Assembly (NCBI GenBank): GCA_030522415.1
Contig: CM060130.1
Span: forward strand, 22,280,465 to 22,344,464
Length of the DNA stretch: 64,000 nucleotides
Reading direction: 5' to 3'
DNA from: Channallabes apus
Taxonomy: Eukaryota; Chordata; Actinopteri; Siluriformes; Clariidae
Shown here piece after piece: positions 33,544-45,784 of the stretch; positions within the stretch are counted from its first letter, which is position 1, and each line of letters opens with the position of its first letter. A program made the position numbers and the translations under genes. Below the pieces are notes generated by a model. The model saw nothing but the letters and a program-made list of their open reading frames with translations. It did not search any database and was not told the DNA's origin.

Positions 33544-34210
33544 AAACACAGTAAAAATAATACGGTATTTTTACTGTTAAAAAATGGGAAAAAAAAGGTC
33601 ATTTTTCAATATTGAAATAATCCTTAAAAAACAGTCGACTTCGTAATTTTCAGATAATGTCTGTAATTTTACAGAGATTTGTATGTAGTTTAAAAAAAAG
33701 GAAAACTACTATAAAATTTGAAAGTTATTTTCCGTAAATTTAGGACTTTTTTTCAGTGTACATATTTAATTGAACATGAGGATCTGTGTAGAGACCCAAC
33801 ACCAGGAACAACATTAATTTACTTAAAACCATTTTATTAAAATCTGTAGGACAAATTTAATGTCACTTCAGAGAACAAATCCATGAGAAACTCTCAGTGT
33901 CTGAATTGTGTTGTGTGTTTTAATCACGGCTGACTGATGGTCATGAAAGTATAAGTCAGATAACAAACATTGTCTTTAAAAAATATATAAATATCTGGGA
34001 CTGTTGACTTTCATGCATAAGTATATTAATATATTGTGTTATTGTGTGAAAACACAATATTTTGCAGCCAAATAATAATAATAATAATAATAATAATAAA
34101 CACATCCAGATACTTGATTCTCCTGTAGACGGGAGGATGTTTATCTCTCATTTAACAATCAGGTTAGTGTATAGTGTTAGTAATATCACCTGTCACACAC
34201 ACACGCACAC

Positions 34211-34261
<51 letters not shown>

Positions 34262-35380
34262 GATGTGAACAGAGAAACACTTCAAGTTTATTTAACACTT
34301 TATTTACATACAGTATGGAGTCGGGTATAAAACCTTCACACTGATTTATTCTCTTTCACAGAGAGACAGAGAATGGACAGAAGATGAGAGAATGAAAATA
34401 AAGAACTCGGCTCTACAGACTGGTGAGTGTGGAAGGAGCTACAAAAGTAAACACACCTGATCATGTGTTGTACAGTAAAGTGTTCAATAGTGAGATCTCC
34501 AGTAAACATCTGAAACTCACAACTTTATTTCCACACTCTCTATTATTATATTCTCTATTATAAAAATTATTTAAATATTATAGAGAAAGCACACAGAAAG
34601 TGTTTATGGAGGAGTAAAAACTTAGTGATATTCACTATACACACTTAACTTTTAATATCTGTAACTATGAATTAATCTAAGTCACACGTTTTAAACTCAA
34701 GGCGCTGAGTCCAAACACACCTTAAATGGGATTCAGTGATTGATGCCGAATCCTGAAACACATCTGAAACACATCAATAAAAGTGTACAGAGCAATAAAT
34801 ACAGTCTGCTGGGGAAAAGAAAAGATGAGAGAGAGACAGGAGACTAAGTACATGTCAGTTCCTAACAGAGACAGTCCTGTGTGAGTTCTCCATCAATCTC
34901 CTAATGTTAGATAGTTTTAATGTTTGAAAAAAAAAAAAAATCTAAAAACAACAACAAAAACAGCGTCAGTATAACTAATGTTATCACTTGATATTTCAAA
35001 CAGTTGTTTACTTTGTTCTTCTTTTTTAAGACTCGATCCTACTTTCAATGCCTAGTTTAACAGATGTTAATTACCAGAAAAATATATTTAAAAATAAATA
35101 GTTGTAGTTGATGGGCTGTTAAATAATGTTAAATAATGCTTACATGTTATGGGTGTTATTTGAGTTTGACATCCTGCTCTAAAGCTTGTATTCTCACCCA
35201 GTGGGGCGTGGCTGTTGTACTGTTACATTAGAATATCAGAGTCCCGATGGACACATCATCAGATAGAGACAAATGTTTTGCCACTAACTAGCTAATGTTT
35301 GGACACAGTTACAAAATGGAGAACTTTTTGTAATAAAACTATGATGTGTGAGATAAACCTGTGCTAGTGAACGCTCACAG
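33544..35380. other. Intergenic with microsatellites; one weak exon candidate
   Basis: (AAT)n lies at 34071-34099 and (CA)n at 34196-34259. A 61-bp stretch, 34362-34422, is bounded by a TCTTTCACAG acceptor and a GTGAGT donor and is open in one frame (RDREWTEDERMKIK). That frame would need phase 0 on entry, which does not match the phase-1 Ig exon. Nothing else is recognised. Confidence 0.35.
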
Positions 35381-35382
35381 AC

Positions 35383-35935
35383 ATGTGCTGTAATGTATTC
35401 AGTGACGTTAAATACATTAATTGTGTATTTATAGTGGCAGGCAGTGTGTTGAATGTTCTGAAATCATGTCAAATGAAGCTAAAAAAACATCAAAGCTCAG
35501 AGACACTTAAACACAAAGCACCCAAGATGTGTTGGGAAGCCAAAAGAATATTTTCTAACGAAAAGGGTCGTGTTTCTGGTACAACAGAAGGTCATCACAA
35601 TATTAACAGTGCAGTCAGAAGCGTTGTTGAAAGATAGTTATTTGGTTTCTGCTGATATAGATGGAGCTTGTTTTGTATAACGGTTAAGATTTGTGTAAGG
35701 AGTTAATGGGGAACCGACTGCAAACACAATTCAGTCCATACCACTGTCTACTGACACCATTAGCAGAAGAATTGTTCTCATGACTGATGACATTGAATGT
35801 CAACTTGTGGAAAGAATAAAGACATCCCAATCATTTACCATACAGGGGGACAAGTTCACTAATCTTTGCAACGTCCCACCTAGTCTTGATCTGCTCATTT
35901 CCAAGCAAGTCCAGGTGTCTCACTAGTGGGAAATG
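35383..35935 (+). pseudogene. Decayed hAT/ZBED-type transposase fragment
   Basis: One frame (35383-35637) has SSETLKHKAP, which recalls the degraded BED zinc-finger end of ZBED-like hAT transposases. A second frame from about 35725 reads IPLSTDTISRRIVLMTDDIE, then QLVERIKTSQSFTIQGDKFT. This matches the conserved VPLS..T..RRI..M..DIE pattern and the LDEST position (here QGDKFT) of ZBED5/FAM200-like proteins. Frame changes and the loss of the DE motif show it is dead. Chromovirus 3 has inserted right after it; text resembling the end of such an element resumes at 41198-41310. Confidence 0.55.
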
Positions 35936-35966
35936 GAATATTTATTTTAGTCGTTACAGCTGACTG

Positions 35967-36419
35967 TCATGTCTCTTCAGTAATGCGGACGCAAATGCAG
36001 GCCTTGAACAATAAATAGTCTTTATTTACAAAACACAACTCAAAAATCCACTCCCAACCAAAAACTATAAACTTAACGAAAGACGTCCAAAAAGCATGGG
36101 AGTCCTTCTCTTTCTTTTACGAGATACCGGTTTTCCTTTGCTGGCTGTAACCTTGGGAGTTCCAGGCTCCTTTTTAGTCCTGGAGGGGGAAACAAGCAGA
36201 ACACATACATCACACATGCACGCACAACGGTGGACAGACATGGGACTCCGGGGTCGGCTGGTATAAATAGAGAGACAAAAGGATGCACAGGTGTTCTTCA
36301 TAATTAGATATGGTGAAAGACATACACACATAGACACACTAGGGGGAGACAAAGCAACGGCTCAGTAATCCGGGGAGCTGGATCTCACTCCCCGAGGCTG
36401 TGGTGGTCCAGATGTTATA
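35967..36419 (-). repeat. 3' LTR, chromovirus 3
   Basis: 453 bp. It is next to a 14-base G run (the C run at 36422-36436 on the plus strand) that serves as polypurine tract. It lacks about 18 bp present in the 5' LTR near 40970. Confidence 0.9.
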
Positions 36420-39400
36420 GTACCCCCCCCCCCCCTCCAGAACCGGCTTCTGGAGGAAGGCGAGGGCGTCCCCTATGCCCGGAGGACGGGCCGCTGGGCG
36501 ATCCGGCCGTGCTCGGTGGAATTCTGCGATGAGTTCGTGACTCAAAATGTCTCGTGCCAGGACCCAGCTCCGTTCCTCCGGGCCGTAGCCCTCCCACTCA
36601 AGTAGATACTGCAGAGCCCCCGCTCTCCTCCGTGAGTCCAGCAGTTCTTTGACTCGGAACGCCGGGACACCCTCTATTTCCACAGCCCCGGGGAGCGACA
36701 GTTCCGCTGCTCCTTCATCCAGTGGTCCCCGAACCACCGGCCTGAGAAGAGAGACATGGAAGACAGGGCAAGTACATAGGTGTGCTGGGAGTTTTAGTTT
36801 AAAAGACACTGGGTTTACTTGTGCGGTGATGGGGAAAGGGCCTATGAAACTGGGGGAGAGTTTTCTGCATGGGAGATTGAGGTGGAGGTCCTATGTTGAG
36901 AGCCATACCCGATCTGCCCGTTAGATTCGGGGTGATAGCCCAACGTTAGGCTAACATTCATTCATTCATTCATTTTCTATACCGCTTAATCCTGTGTTCA
37001 GGGTCGTGGGGGACCTGGAGCCTATCCCAGGAGACTTCGGGCACTAGGCGGGGTACACCCTGGACAGGGTGCCAATCCATCGCAGGGCACACACACATAC
37101 ACACACTCACACACCCAATCACACACTACGGGCAATTTAGGAACGCCAATTAGCCTAACCTGTCATATTTTTGGACTGCGGGAGGAAACCGGAGTACCTG
37201 GAGGAAACCCACCAAGCACGGGGAGAACATGCAAACTCAGAGACGGGAATCGAGCCTGGCCGGGGAATCGAACCCAGACCCTGGAGGTGCAAGGCGACAG
37301 TGCTAACCACTACACCACCGCGCCGCCGTTAGGCTAACAGTGGTCCCCAATTTCTGGAAGAACGCTTTCCAGACCCTGGCGATGAATTGGGGACCACAAT
37401 CGGAAACAATACCTTCCGGTATGCCGTAGCAGCGAAACACTGAAGTGAATAGGGTTTCTGCCACCTGGAGGGCTGACGGGAGGGAGTGAAACGGAATGAA
37501 CTTGCATCCTTTAGAAAATCTGTCCACTACTACTAGGATTGTAGTGTACCCTTTAGATACCGGCAGATCTGTGACAAAGTCCACGGCGATGTGGGACCAC
37601 GGTCTGTTTGGTATTGGCAGGGGATTTAATTTTCCAACAGGAAGAGTACGTGGGGTTTTGGTAGTCGCACACACTGCACAAGATAAAACTACCTTCTTCA
37701 CGGTTTCCCGCAGTTTTGGCCACCAGAAATTTGGTTCTAGTAGGTGCTGGGTGCGTGAGATGCCGGGGTGACCTGATGCAAGGCTCGTATGAGCCGCGAT
37801 CGTCACTCGCTCGTGTAGTGGCTCCGGCACGTAGGTTCGATTCGGAGGGCAGTCCCTAGGCACGGGGTTGGACCGCGCCCACTGAACTATCTCCGACTCG
37901 ATGTCCCACGCGATCGGCGCCACCACGAGTGATGATGGCAAGATAGGCTCCGGAGTGATAATGGGCTCCGGCGACGGATAATAGCGGGAAAGCGCGTCCG
38001 CTTTTAGATTTTTAGAGCCGGGGCGATATGTAATAGTGAATTGGAAATGCGTGAAGAAGAGCGCCAATCGGGCTTGACGTGAGTTTAACCTTTTTGCTTG
38101 TTGGAGGTACTCCAAATTTCGATGATCCGTGAGCACCGTGAATGGATGTTTCGCTCCCTCTAGCCAGTGTCTCCACTCCTCCAGCTTTCACTGCCAGCAG
38201 CTCTCTGTTACCGATATCATAATTCCGCTCGGCAGGTGTTAGTTTCCTAGAAAAGAAAGTGCAGGGGTGGAGTTTCTCAGGGTGGCCGTGGCGTTGTGAC
38301 AGGACCGCCCCCACGCCTACTTCTGATGCATCGACCTCGACTACAAAGGGCTTCTCCGGTTTAGGTAGTTTTAACACAGGTGCGGTTGTAAATGCTGTTT
38401 TTAGGCGTTGAAACGCGCTTCGCGCTTCCACTGGGAACTCGTGAAGGCGTTTCAGTTTCCCTATTAACAGTGAGGTGAGGGGCGCTGCCACCATACTGTA
38501 GCCCTGAATAAATCGCCTATAAAAATTGGCAAACCCCAGGAATCCCTGTAGCTCCTTAACTGACGTCGGTTCCGGCCATTGTTGTACCGCCGCGACTTTG
38601 GTCGGTTCCATCTCGACCCCCAGTGGCCCTATGTGATAGCCGAGGAATGCCACCTCCCTCTGGTGAAAGGTGCACTTCTCTGCCTTCACATAGAGCCCGT
38701 GTTTGCGCAGGCGACGAAAGACAGCAGTTACATGAAGAACGTGTTCCGAATATGACCGCGAATATATCAGGATATCATCCAGGCATATTATAACGAAACG
38801 GTTAAACATATCCCGAAACACGTCGTTCATGAACCCCTGAAACACCGCAGGTGCGTTTACCAGTCCATATGCCATTACATTGTACTGATAATGCCCAGAT
38901 GTAGTGCCAAACGCCGTCTTCCATTCATCGCCCTTACGCACACGAACGAGGTTATATGCACTGCGGAGGTCGAGTTTGGTGAAGATGGAAGCACCTCGGA
39001 GTTGGTCGATAGCGGCCGGAACCAGGGGCAGTGGGTGCATATATTTTACTGTTACTGCATTCAGCCCTCTATAATCAATACAGGGGTGTAAGCCCCCCCT
39101 TTCTTCTCTATGAAAAAAAAACCTGCCGAGGTGGGAGACGTGGACCTGCTGATGAGCCCCTGCTGAAGTGCCTCACTCACGTATTCCTCCATTGCCCTGG
39201 TTTCTGCCACTGACAATGGATAAACACGCGAGCAAGGAGGTGTCTTCCCCGGCAACAGCTCAATCACGCAGTCCCATGGGCGGTGAGGGGGAAGTCGTGC
39301 AGCTGCCCTAACACTAAACACATCCTTAAATCGCATATACTCTGATGGTACAGTAAAGATTACTTGGGCAGTCGGGCTCTCAATGGTTGTGGTTTGGACC

Positions 39401-40727
39401 GCCAATGTAGGCGGTGTACAGAATTTCGCGCATCGCGGGGACCAAGAAGTGATACGGGGCTTGGTCCAATCGAAATTGGGGTTGTGGGCGCTAAGCCATG
39501 GGAGACCTAGCACGACGGAATGGTCTGACCGAGGGAGCACGTAAAATTTTTGCTCCTCCATGTGACCGGGCAATGTTAACCCGAGGGGCGCAGTAATTAA
39601 TTTAACGGGTGACTGATCCAAATCTCGACCATCTAGAGCTTTAATAGATATCGGATATGGAAGTTTCGACACGGGAGCTTGCAGCGAGGAAATTAGGGTA
39701 GAAGAAATGAAGTTCCCAGCCGCCCCGGAATCTATCAGGGGAAAAACAGACACAACACGATTATTCACTGTTAACTGGGCTTTTACACAAAAAGGTTGAT
39801 GAGTGCGGGGTGGTGTGTGTAGTGTTACTTTTCGTAACGGGCAGTCTCGGATGCGATGATCATTCCCCCCACAGTAAAGACACAACCCTGATGTCAACCA
39901 TCTTCTCCTCTTGGCAGGGGAGAGATGGGAAGTACTCACATCCATGGGCTCCGGCCGGTTCGTTTCAGGCGCTACGGGAGGTGGTCGACGTGGTTGTTTG
40001 CCGGTTCTTGTCTAACCCTCGGCCGGGAGCGTTGGCTGCGCAGGTGCTGGTCCAGTTGGATCGCCAGGTTGATCGTTTGATTCAGGGAGAGGCCCGTATC
40101 CCGGCACGCTAGCTCGAGCTGAACCTCGGGCAGGACCCCGTCCCTGAACCTGGCGAGGAGGCTCTTCTCGCACCAGCCACTCTCCGCAGCCATCACTCGG
40201 AACCGGATGGCGTAGTCGGCGACGGGAAGGTTCCCTTGACACAGCCTCATGAGTCTTTGTTCTCCCGAGCGTCCCTGATCTGGATGGTCGAACACGGCCT
40301 TCATTGCCCCGATGAAGCTGCTGTAGCAGCACGCGAGCTCCCCGCCTGTGCTCCAGACCGCCGCCGCCCAATCCATGGCTGGTCCTGTGAGCTGTTGGAT
40401 GACGAACCGAATCCTCTGCTGGTCCGTCATGTCAGGATAGTCAGTCAGGTACAGCTCACAGGCCATGACGAATCGCCTGCATCCCTCGGGATCACCGGCA
40501 TACCTTTCCGGAGGAGCCGCGCGGGGTGGTGACGGTGCGGAGCGCCTCGATGGTCCGGCGGTGGGCTGGTCTGGCCGAGCCAGTTCTTTCACGCAGTGGG
40601 CGAGGTTGCTCACAGCTCGTGCCATGCTGTCGATTTCTTTTTGCTGCATTTTCATGTACTGCATCAGGGTTTCATCCTCCGGCAGGGGGACACCTGCTGC
40701 ATCCTGATAGGTCTGTTCATCTGTCAT
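36339..40727 (-). pseudogene. Chromovirus 3 gag-pol, multiply broken
   Basis: Readable pieces in order: gag 40727-39972 (MTDEQTYQDAAG start, AMDWAAAVW); zinc knuckle CLYCGGNDHRIRDCP, protease LIDSGAAGNFIS and the RT start in 39945-39061; RT 39040-38012, whose motif C reads CLDDILIYS (Cys replaces the usual Tyr); RNase H and integrase 38136-37303 (DFVTDLP, then SDCGPQF where Arg is expected); chromodomain 36809-36339 ([15 protein letters not shown]). These lie in at least three frames. After HPESNGQ (36930 region) the text jumps to the end of the integrase C-terminal domain, a loss of roughly 300 bases that removes part of the integrase, and a SINE interrupts just before. It is non-functional. 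Confidence 0.9.
36956..37327 (-). mobile_element. tRNA-type SINE inserted in chromovirus 3 integrase
   Basis: Read on the minus strand it starts GGCGGCGCGGTGGTGTAGTG, with GGTTAGCACTGTCG (A-box side) and GGGTTCGATTCCCC (B-box). It ends GCGGTATAGAAAATGAATG with a (GAAT)n tail. The target duplication GTTAGGCTAAC (11 bp) lies at 36945-36955 and 37328-37338. This is a widespread teleost SINE type. Confidence 0.9.
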
Positions 40728-41192
40728 GTCTCTTCAGTAATGCGGACGCAAATGCAGGCCTTGAACAAAAAATAGTCTTTATTTACAAAACACAACTCAA
40801 AAATCCACTCCCAACCAAAAACTATAAACTTAACGAAAAACGTCCAAAAAGCATGGGAGTCCTTCTCTTTCTTTTACGAGATACCGGTTTTCCTTTGCCG
40901 GCTGTAACCTTGGGAGTTCCAGGCTCCTTTTTCGTCCTGGAGGGGGAAACAAGCAGAACACATACACACAGAACGGGGTTTCACACATGCACGCACAACG
41001 GTGGACAGACATGGGACTCCGGGGTCGGCTGGTATAAATAGAGAGAGACAAAAGGATGCACAGGTGTTCTTCATAATTAGATATGGTGAAAGACATACAC
41101 ACATAGACACACTAGGGGGAGACAAAGCGACGGCTCAGTAATCCGGGGAGCTGGATCTCACTCCCCGAGGCTGTGGTGGTCCAGATGTTATA
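40722..41192 (-). repeat. 5' LTR, chromovirus 3
   Basis: 471 bp. The TATA-like TATTTATA is on the minus strand at 41033-41040. The gag ATG (40727-40725) lies in the last bases. Confidence 0.9.
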
Positions 41193-41315
41193 CTGACAGC
41201 GGCAAAACACATTACAGTCTAATTTAGTTCTTTATTTTTTTCCATGTTATGCTTTTTCTTTATTGTGGGCCTTAAATTTCTAAAGGTTGTGAACCCCTGC
41301 TCTAAAGCATGTATT

Positions 41316-41781
41316 CAGAGGTGGAAAGAGTAATAAAATTTTGTACTCAAGTACAAGTACTGTTTCTTCAGTGAAATTTTACTTAAGTACAAGTAAAGTT
41401 ACCATTATAAAAATCTACTCAAGTAAAAGTAAAAAGTAACTCATTAAAAAATTTACTCAGAGTAAAAGTTACCGAGTTACTTTTTTATTTTAATTTTTTT
41501 TAACAGCGGCGGTGGGTTGAGGCATTCTAGCATAGTTCAAAAAAAGATGAGCAGATATAAATCTCAAACTAGTTGTTTTTAACTGAAGGAACACCTTTGC
41601 ATAATAAAGCTGTTGTCTGTCTTGTGCTTGAAAATCAAAGTGGTCATTTAAATATGGTGTTACGTCCCAGTCTAGGGTCATAGAGCAAAAGAATGGTTCA
41701 GGGTTCTATTTTAAACTGTATGGAAATGGTGGTATATGGCAGAAAGAACTAGATCCAATCATTAACTGATGAAATAATGTT

Positions 41782-41855
<74 letters not shown>

Positions 41856-42617
41856 ATATACACACACACATACATACACACACACACACAAGGAGGAGGA
41901 GGATCAGATTCAGCGTGGACCCAGGCCAAAATAATAAACAAAATGGTATTTATATTTAGTTATTTAGTTATTTAGTAATATTTAGTTATATATATATATA
42001 TATATTTTTGCAGATTACCTGCAAAAAATAAAAAAACAAAAATACAGGTACCTTCCCGGACTCCCTAAACCAAAAACAGTGAAATTATCTATAAATATAT
42101 ACAAAGACCAACCAAACCAAAGGGACAAAGCAATAATCAAAGTCAATGGGAGGCAAAAAGTCAAACCAGAATACACAACCAAATATCAAAACGCCAAAAT
42201 CACAACCTCTTTCATCTTTCCCGCGTCTCTCTCCGGTTAATAAATGGTCGCGGTAGTCGATGACGTCACTCAGGGCGGAAGCGACCGTGTGGAAGGTCAG
42301 GAAGATGCCGATGTCAGAAAACCCGGAGTGGAGTCTGGAGCGGCGCGCGACCAGGACATGATACACACACGCGCGGCACAACGGGGCATTTATACAAAGC
42401 ATAATATTTTTATTATTTTAGCATTTTCATTCATTTATTTTTTACTCAGTAGCGAATATGATTTAAAATGTAGCGAATTACAATACTTCAAACAAAACGT
42501 ACTTAAGTAAAAGTAAAATTACAGATTTTTAAAACTACTTAAAAAAGTAGAAATACACAAAAAAGCTACTCAATTACAGTAACGCGAGTAAATGTAATTC
42601 GTTACTTTCCACCTCTG
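41316..42617. mobile_element. Non-autonomous hAT-like transposon
   Basis: The termini CAGAGGTGGAAAG and CTTTCCACCTCTG are inverted, and an 8-bp target duplication CATGTATT lies at 41308-41315 and 42618-42625. Both ends are rich in AGTA/ACTTAAGTA text. Inside are a long (TA)n (41784-41849), CA repeats and no transposase. The length is 1302 bp. Confidence 0.9.
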
Positions 42618-42925
42618 CATGTATTATAAGGATATTATAATTAAAGGCTTAAATATTTAGCCAGTTTTAAACTGACCTACATTTAGGTATATAAAATATG
42701 ATGATATTATAATAAGTAAGAGTGTGAAATACCTCCCTGGTTTTACTATAATAAAATCAATCAGTCAATGTTTCTAATTAATTAAATTGCTCACTTTATT
42801 TTTTCTATTAAATAATTACAAATTGTAATTTTGACTTTAGTCATAACAAGCTGTACTTCTGTAACTGATGACTGATTATGATCACATTAATCATTCAGTT
42901 CACTCTCCTGCTTAATATTTTTAAG

Positions 42926-43960
42926 AACTGAAGGGAGCATTAAAATCAGTGGAACATAAAGACCAACAGCTGGAGGATTATAAAAGACAAATAGAGAATA
43001 AAGATACAGAACTGAGAAACAGAGAGAAAATCATCGAGGAGAAAGACGCACAACTCAAAGATACAAATACAAGACTAGAGAAGATGAGTAAAGAGCTAGA
43101 GGAGAGAGACAGAGCTCTACATGAGAGACATCAACTACTGAAACTGAAAGACACACAGATACAGGAGACACAAATACAAGTGGAGGAAAAGGACAACAGA
43201 CTTGTGGAGAAGGAGAAAGAATTAAATGAGAAAAATGAAGAGCTGAAGATTCTAAAAGAACGTTTAGAGACTAATGAGAAGACTCTTTCTGAGAGAGACG
43301 CAGTGTTAATGGAAACTAATAATAAACTTCAACATGCTACTGAACAAGTTAAAGAGAAAATCTCACAACTGGAGAATATGAACAAACTGCTGAGTGAGAA
43401 AGAAACACAGCTGAAGAACACAGATAAAGAGCTGGAAACCAGTAAAGACAAACTGGAGACACTGGGACAGGAGCTGCAGGATGAGAAGAGACAACTAGAG
43501 GAGATGATGATCGTACTGGAGCAACAGAAAACTGAGTTATCAGAAAAAAACAAACAGCTTGAAGAGACAGAGAGACGTCTAACTGAGAGAGAGACACAGC
43601 TAATGGAGAGAGACAAACAGATTCAGGAGAAAGACAAATGCCTGACACATAATCAACAAATGCTTCAGTTGAAGGACAAGACACTGGAAGAGAAGGACAC
43701 ACTGCTCAGAGAGGTGAAAGAAGAACTGGAGAAAACAAAGAGGACATTAGAGGAGAATCAGACACAGTTGAAAGACAAAGAGAGACAACTGGAGAATGAA
43801 CTGGAATCCAGTAAAAACAAACTAACTGATCGAGACAAACAGCTTCAGGAGAAAGACAGACTTCTAGAGGAGAAAACAAAGCAGCTGCAGGAACAGACAG
43901 ATCCAGAATCATCAGCCGCCATCAGGAGAAGAAACAGCAAGGACGGGTTACATCCAGATA
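42926..43960 (+). CDS. Coiled-coil exon (345 codons) of an immune-type gene
   Basis: Bounded by an acceptor (ATATTTTTAAG) and a donor (GATA then GTGAGT). It enters and leaves in phase 1 and is 1035 bp long, so it can be skipped without shifting the frame. It is open throughout and codes an almost continuous Glu/Lys/Gln/Leu coiled coil built from units like EKDxQLxE, ending in SSAAIRRRNSKDGLHPD. No catalytic motif is visible. An in-frame TAA lies just before the acceptor, so it is internal, not a first exon. The phase fits the Ig exon ending 3849 upstream and the GTPase exon from 44775 downstream. The joining A plus TG makes a Met codon with either following exon. Long coiled coils beside AIG1/GIMAP GTPases are common in fish; linkage to the Ig exon is inference. 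Confidence 0.65.
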
Positions 43961-44240
43961 GTGAGTTATAACTTTATAAACTTATAACTTTGTTATAAGT
44001 TTTTTTTTAAAACATCAGTACAACTAGTAAATCTACACCTAATGAATCATATGTAAGGACATGAAATATACTGTAATGATACTTAATGCTGCAACTCTTC
44101 AGCTACTGTAAGGACGTGTAATTTAAACAGTGAAAGTGGTGAATTATAGGGTATAAAACATTACTTTAATGAGATTCTCTGTCTAACTCTACCTTCTGAA
44201 GAACGTCTCTCTCATTCTGACTGGTTCTGATGTTTCCTAG

Positions 44241-44320
44241 TGAGTGGAGAGACTCAGGACTCAGCAGCACCAATCAGGAGAAGAAACAGTATGGAGGGAT
44301 ATCGTCCTTCATGGAAGTGA
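44241..44320 (+). CDS. Alternative terminal exon (RRRNS repeat)
   Basis: After a GTTTCCTAG acceptor the phase-1 frame reads SGETQDSAAPIRRRNSMEGY, then stops at TGA 44318-44320. It repeats the end of the preceding coiled-coil exon (SSAAIRRRNSKDG). I see no strong donor. It is either an alternative last exon giving a protein without the GTPase domain, or a duplicated exon that has lost its donor. Confidence 0.45.
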
Positions 44321-44774
44321 TTAAAAATATAATTGTCTAAATCTGCTTATTCTGTCTCTTCATAGACATCTACCCCTAAACTAGTGTTGAGTTACACACT
44401 GAACACTAACTTTAATTAGATTACAGTGAAAAGATCAATATTGTAACTCTGGCATTAAACAGTATCAGTAACTAATAATGAGAAATAGAAGCACATGTTG
44501 TCCTTCACCTGCCATGATTGGTGTCTGTCATGTGACAGGGCAAAGATCACTCATGGGTGGGGCTTAAAATACCACAAATGTTTAATTCTAGCTCAACACA
44601 TGTAATTGATGTTTAAAAACACTGTTTGTGGAATTTAAATTTGTTTCACATAAAGGCTTAGGATTATCTGATTTAATCATTATTGTCCTACAGTCCACCA
44701 CCAGACAACAACATAATCACCACAATGCAGTAAGTAAGTGATTCTGTTTTAAATTTTTTATTCTTAATTTTCAG

Positions 44775-45784
44775 TGGGTGGAGAATCGTCTAGTCCACAT
44801 TCTCCAGTGTCGGTTCCTGTAGCAGAACTGAGGCTGGTGCTGCTGGGGAGGATGGGGTCTGGGAAGAGTGCAGCAGGAAACACCATCCTGAGCAGAGAGG
44901 AGAGGAACCAGGCTGCTACATCTACAGCTACATCTACATCCACCCAGCAGAGTGAGAGCACACAGGGGGAGGTGGCTGGGAGGAAGGTGACTGTGGTGGA
45001 CACTCCTGACTGGTTCTCTCCTGGACTCTCTCTGGAGAAGCTGAGACAGGATGTGGGACTCTGTGTCCATATTTCTGCTCCAGGACCTCATGCCTTCCTC
45101 CTGGTCATACCTGTAAAGCAGCCTACAGGAGAGGAGAGAGGGATGCTGGAGAAAGTGGAGGAGATTTTTGGAGAGAGATTTTGGAGAAACACTGTGATCA
45201 TATTCAGTGTTACTGATGAACTTCAGAAGAAGAACATTGAGGAGTTTATCCAATCAGGAGACCAGGAGGTCCAGAGACTAATGGAGAAATGTGAGAACAG
45301 GTTTCACTGTCTCAACATTAATGAGAGTGGAGATGGTTCTCAGGTCTCAGAGCTGCTGAAGAAGATAGAGAAGATGGTGGAAAGAAGCAGAGAGAAATTC
45401 TACAGCAGTGAGATCTACCTGGAGACAGAATCTCAGATAAGAGTGTTGGAGACTAAGATACTGAAGGAAAGAGAAGAAAAAAGGATGAGAGAGGAGATGG
45501 AAGTAAAAGAAAAACTAGATAAGGAGGTGCAGGACTCTCTGAGAAAGATAGAGGGAGTGATCCAGGAGCATGAAGGAGACATCAGACAACTGAATGACCG
45601 AACAACTGAACTGGAGAGAAAGATGAAAGAAGAGAGAGATGAAGAGAAAAAGAGAGAACTTGAAAGGGAGCTGAAACGAGAGGTAGAGAGAAGGACAGAA
45701 ATGGAAGAAAAGGTGAAGAAACTAAAAGAAAAGAGAGAGAGAGGGAGAGGAGAGAGATGGAGGAGAGACACCAACAGGAGATAG
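44775..45784 (+). CDS. AIG1/GIMAP-type GTPase exon
   Basis: Enters after TTAATTTTCAG in phase 1. Counting the spliced Met as residue 1, the P-loop GRMGSGKS spans 25-32, followed by AAGNTIL (the AIG1 signature). The G3 region is VVDTPDW at 74-80, where most family members have DTPG. Next come the GIMAP-conserved DVGLCVHISAPGPHAFLLVI and EIFGERFWRNTVIIFSVTDE. The G domain ends near residue 210, followed by a charged coiled coil. The frame closes at TAG 45784 after a GA-rich run, while the natural continuation lies in another frame from 45757. GIMAPs are cytosolic or membrane-anchored GTPases of lymphocyte survival and immunity. Whether it is expressed with the upstream coiled-coil and Ig exons is not proven. 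Confidence 0.85.

Larger units (their letters stand above)
35967..41192 (-). mobile_element. Ty3/gypsy chromovirus 3, degraded
   Basis: LTRs 35967-36419 and 40722-41192, with target duplications CTGAC at 35962-35966 and 41193-41197. On the minus strand both LTRs begin TATAACATC rather than TGTAACATC and end CATGACA. The PBS (40711-40721) pairs imperfectly with the LTR at 41000-41010. The body has several frameshifts, an integrase deletion and an inserted SINE. Confidence 0.92.

Noticed and set aside
42085..42402. Minus-strand 105-codon frame
   Set aside because: Inside the non-autonomous hAT element, without recognisable domain or splice context.
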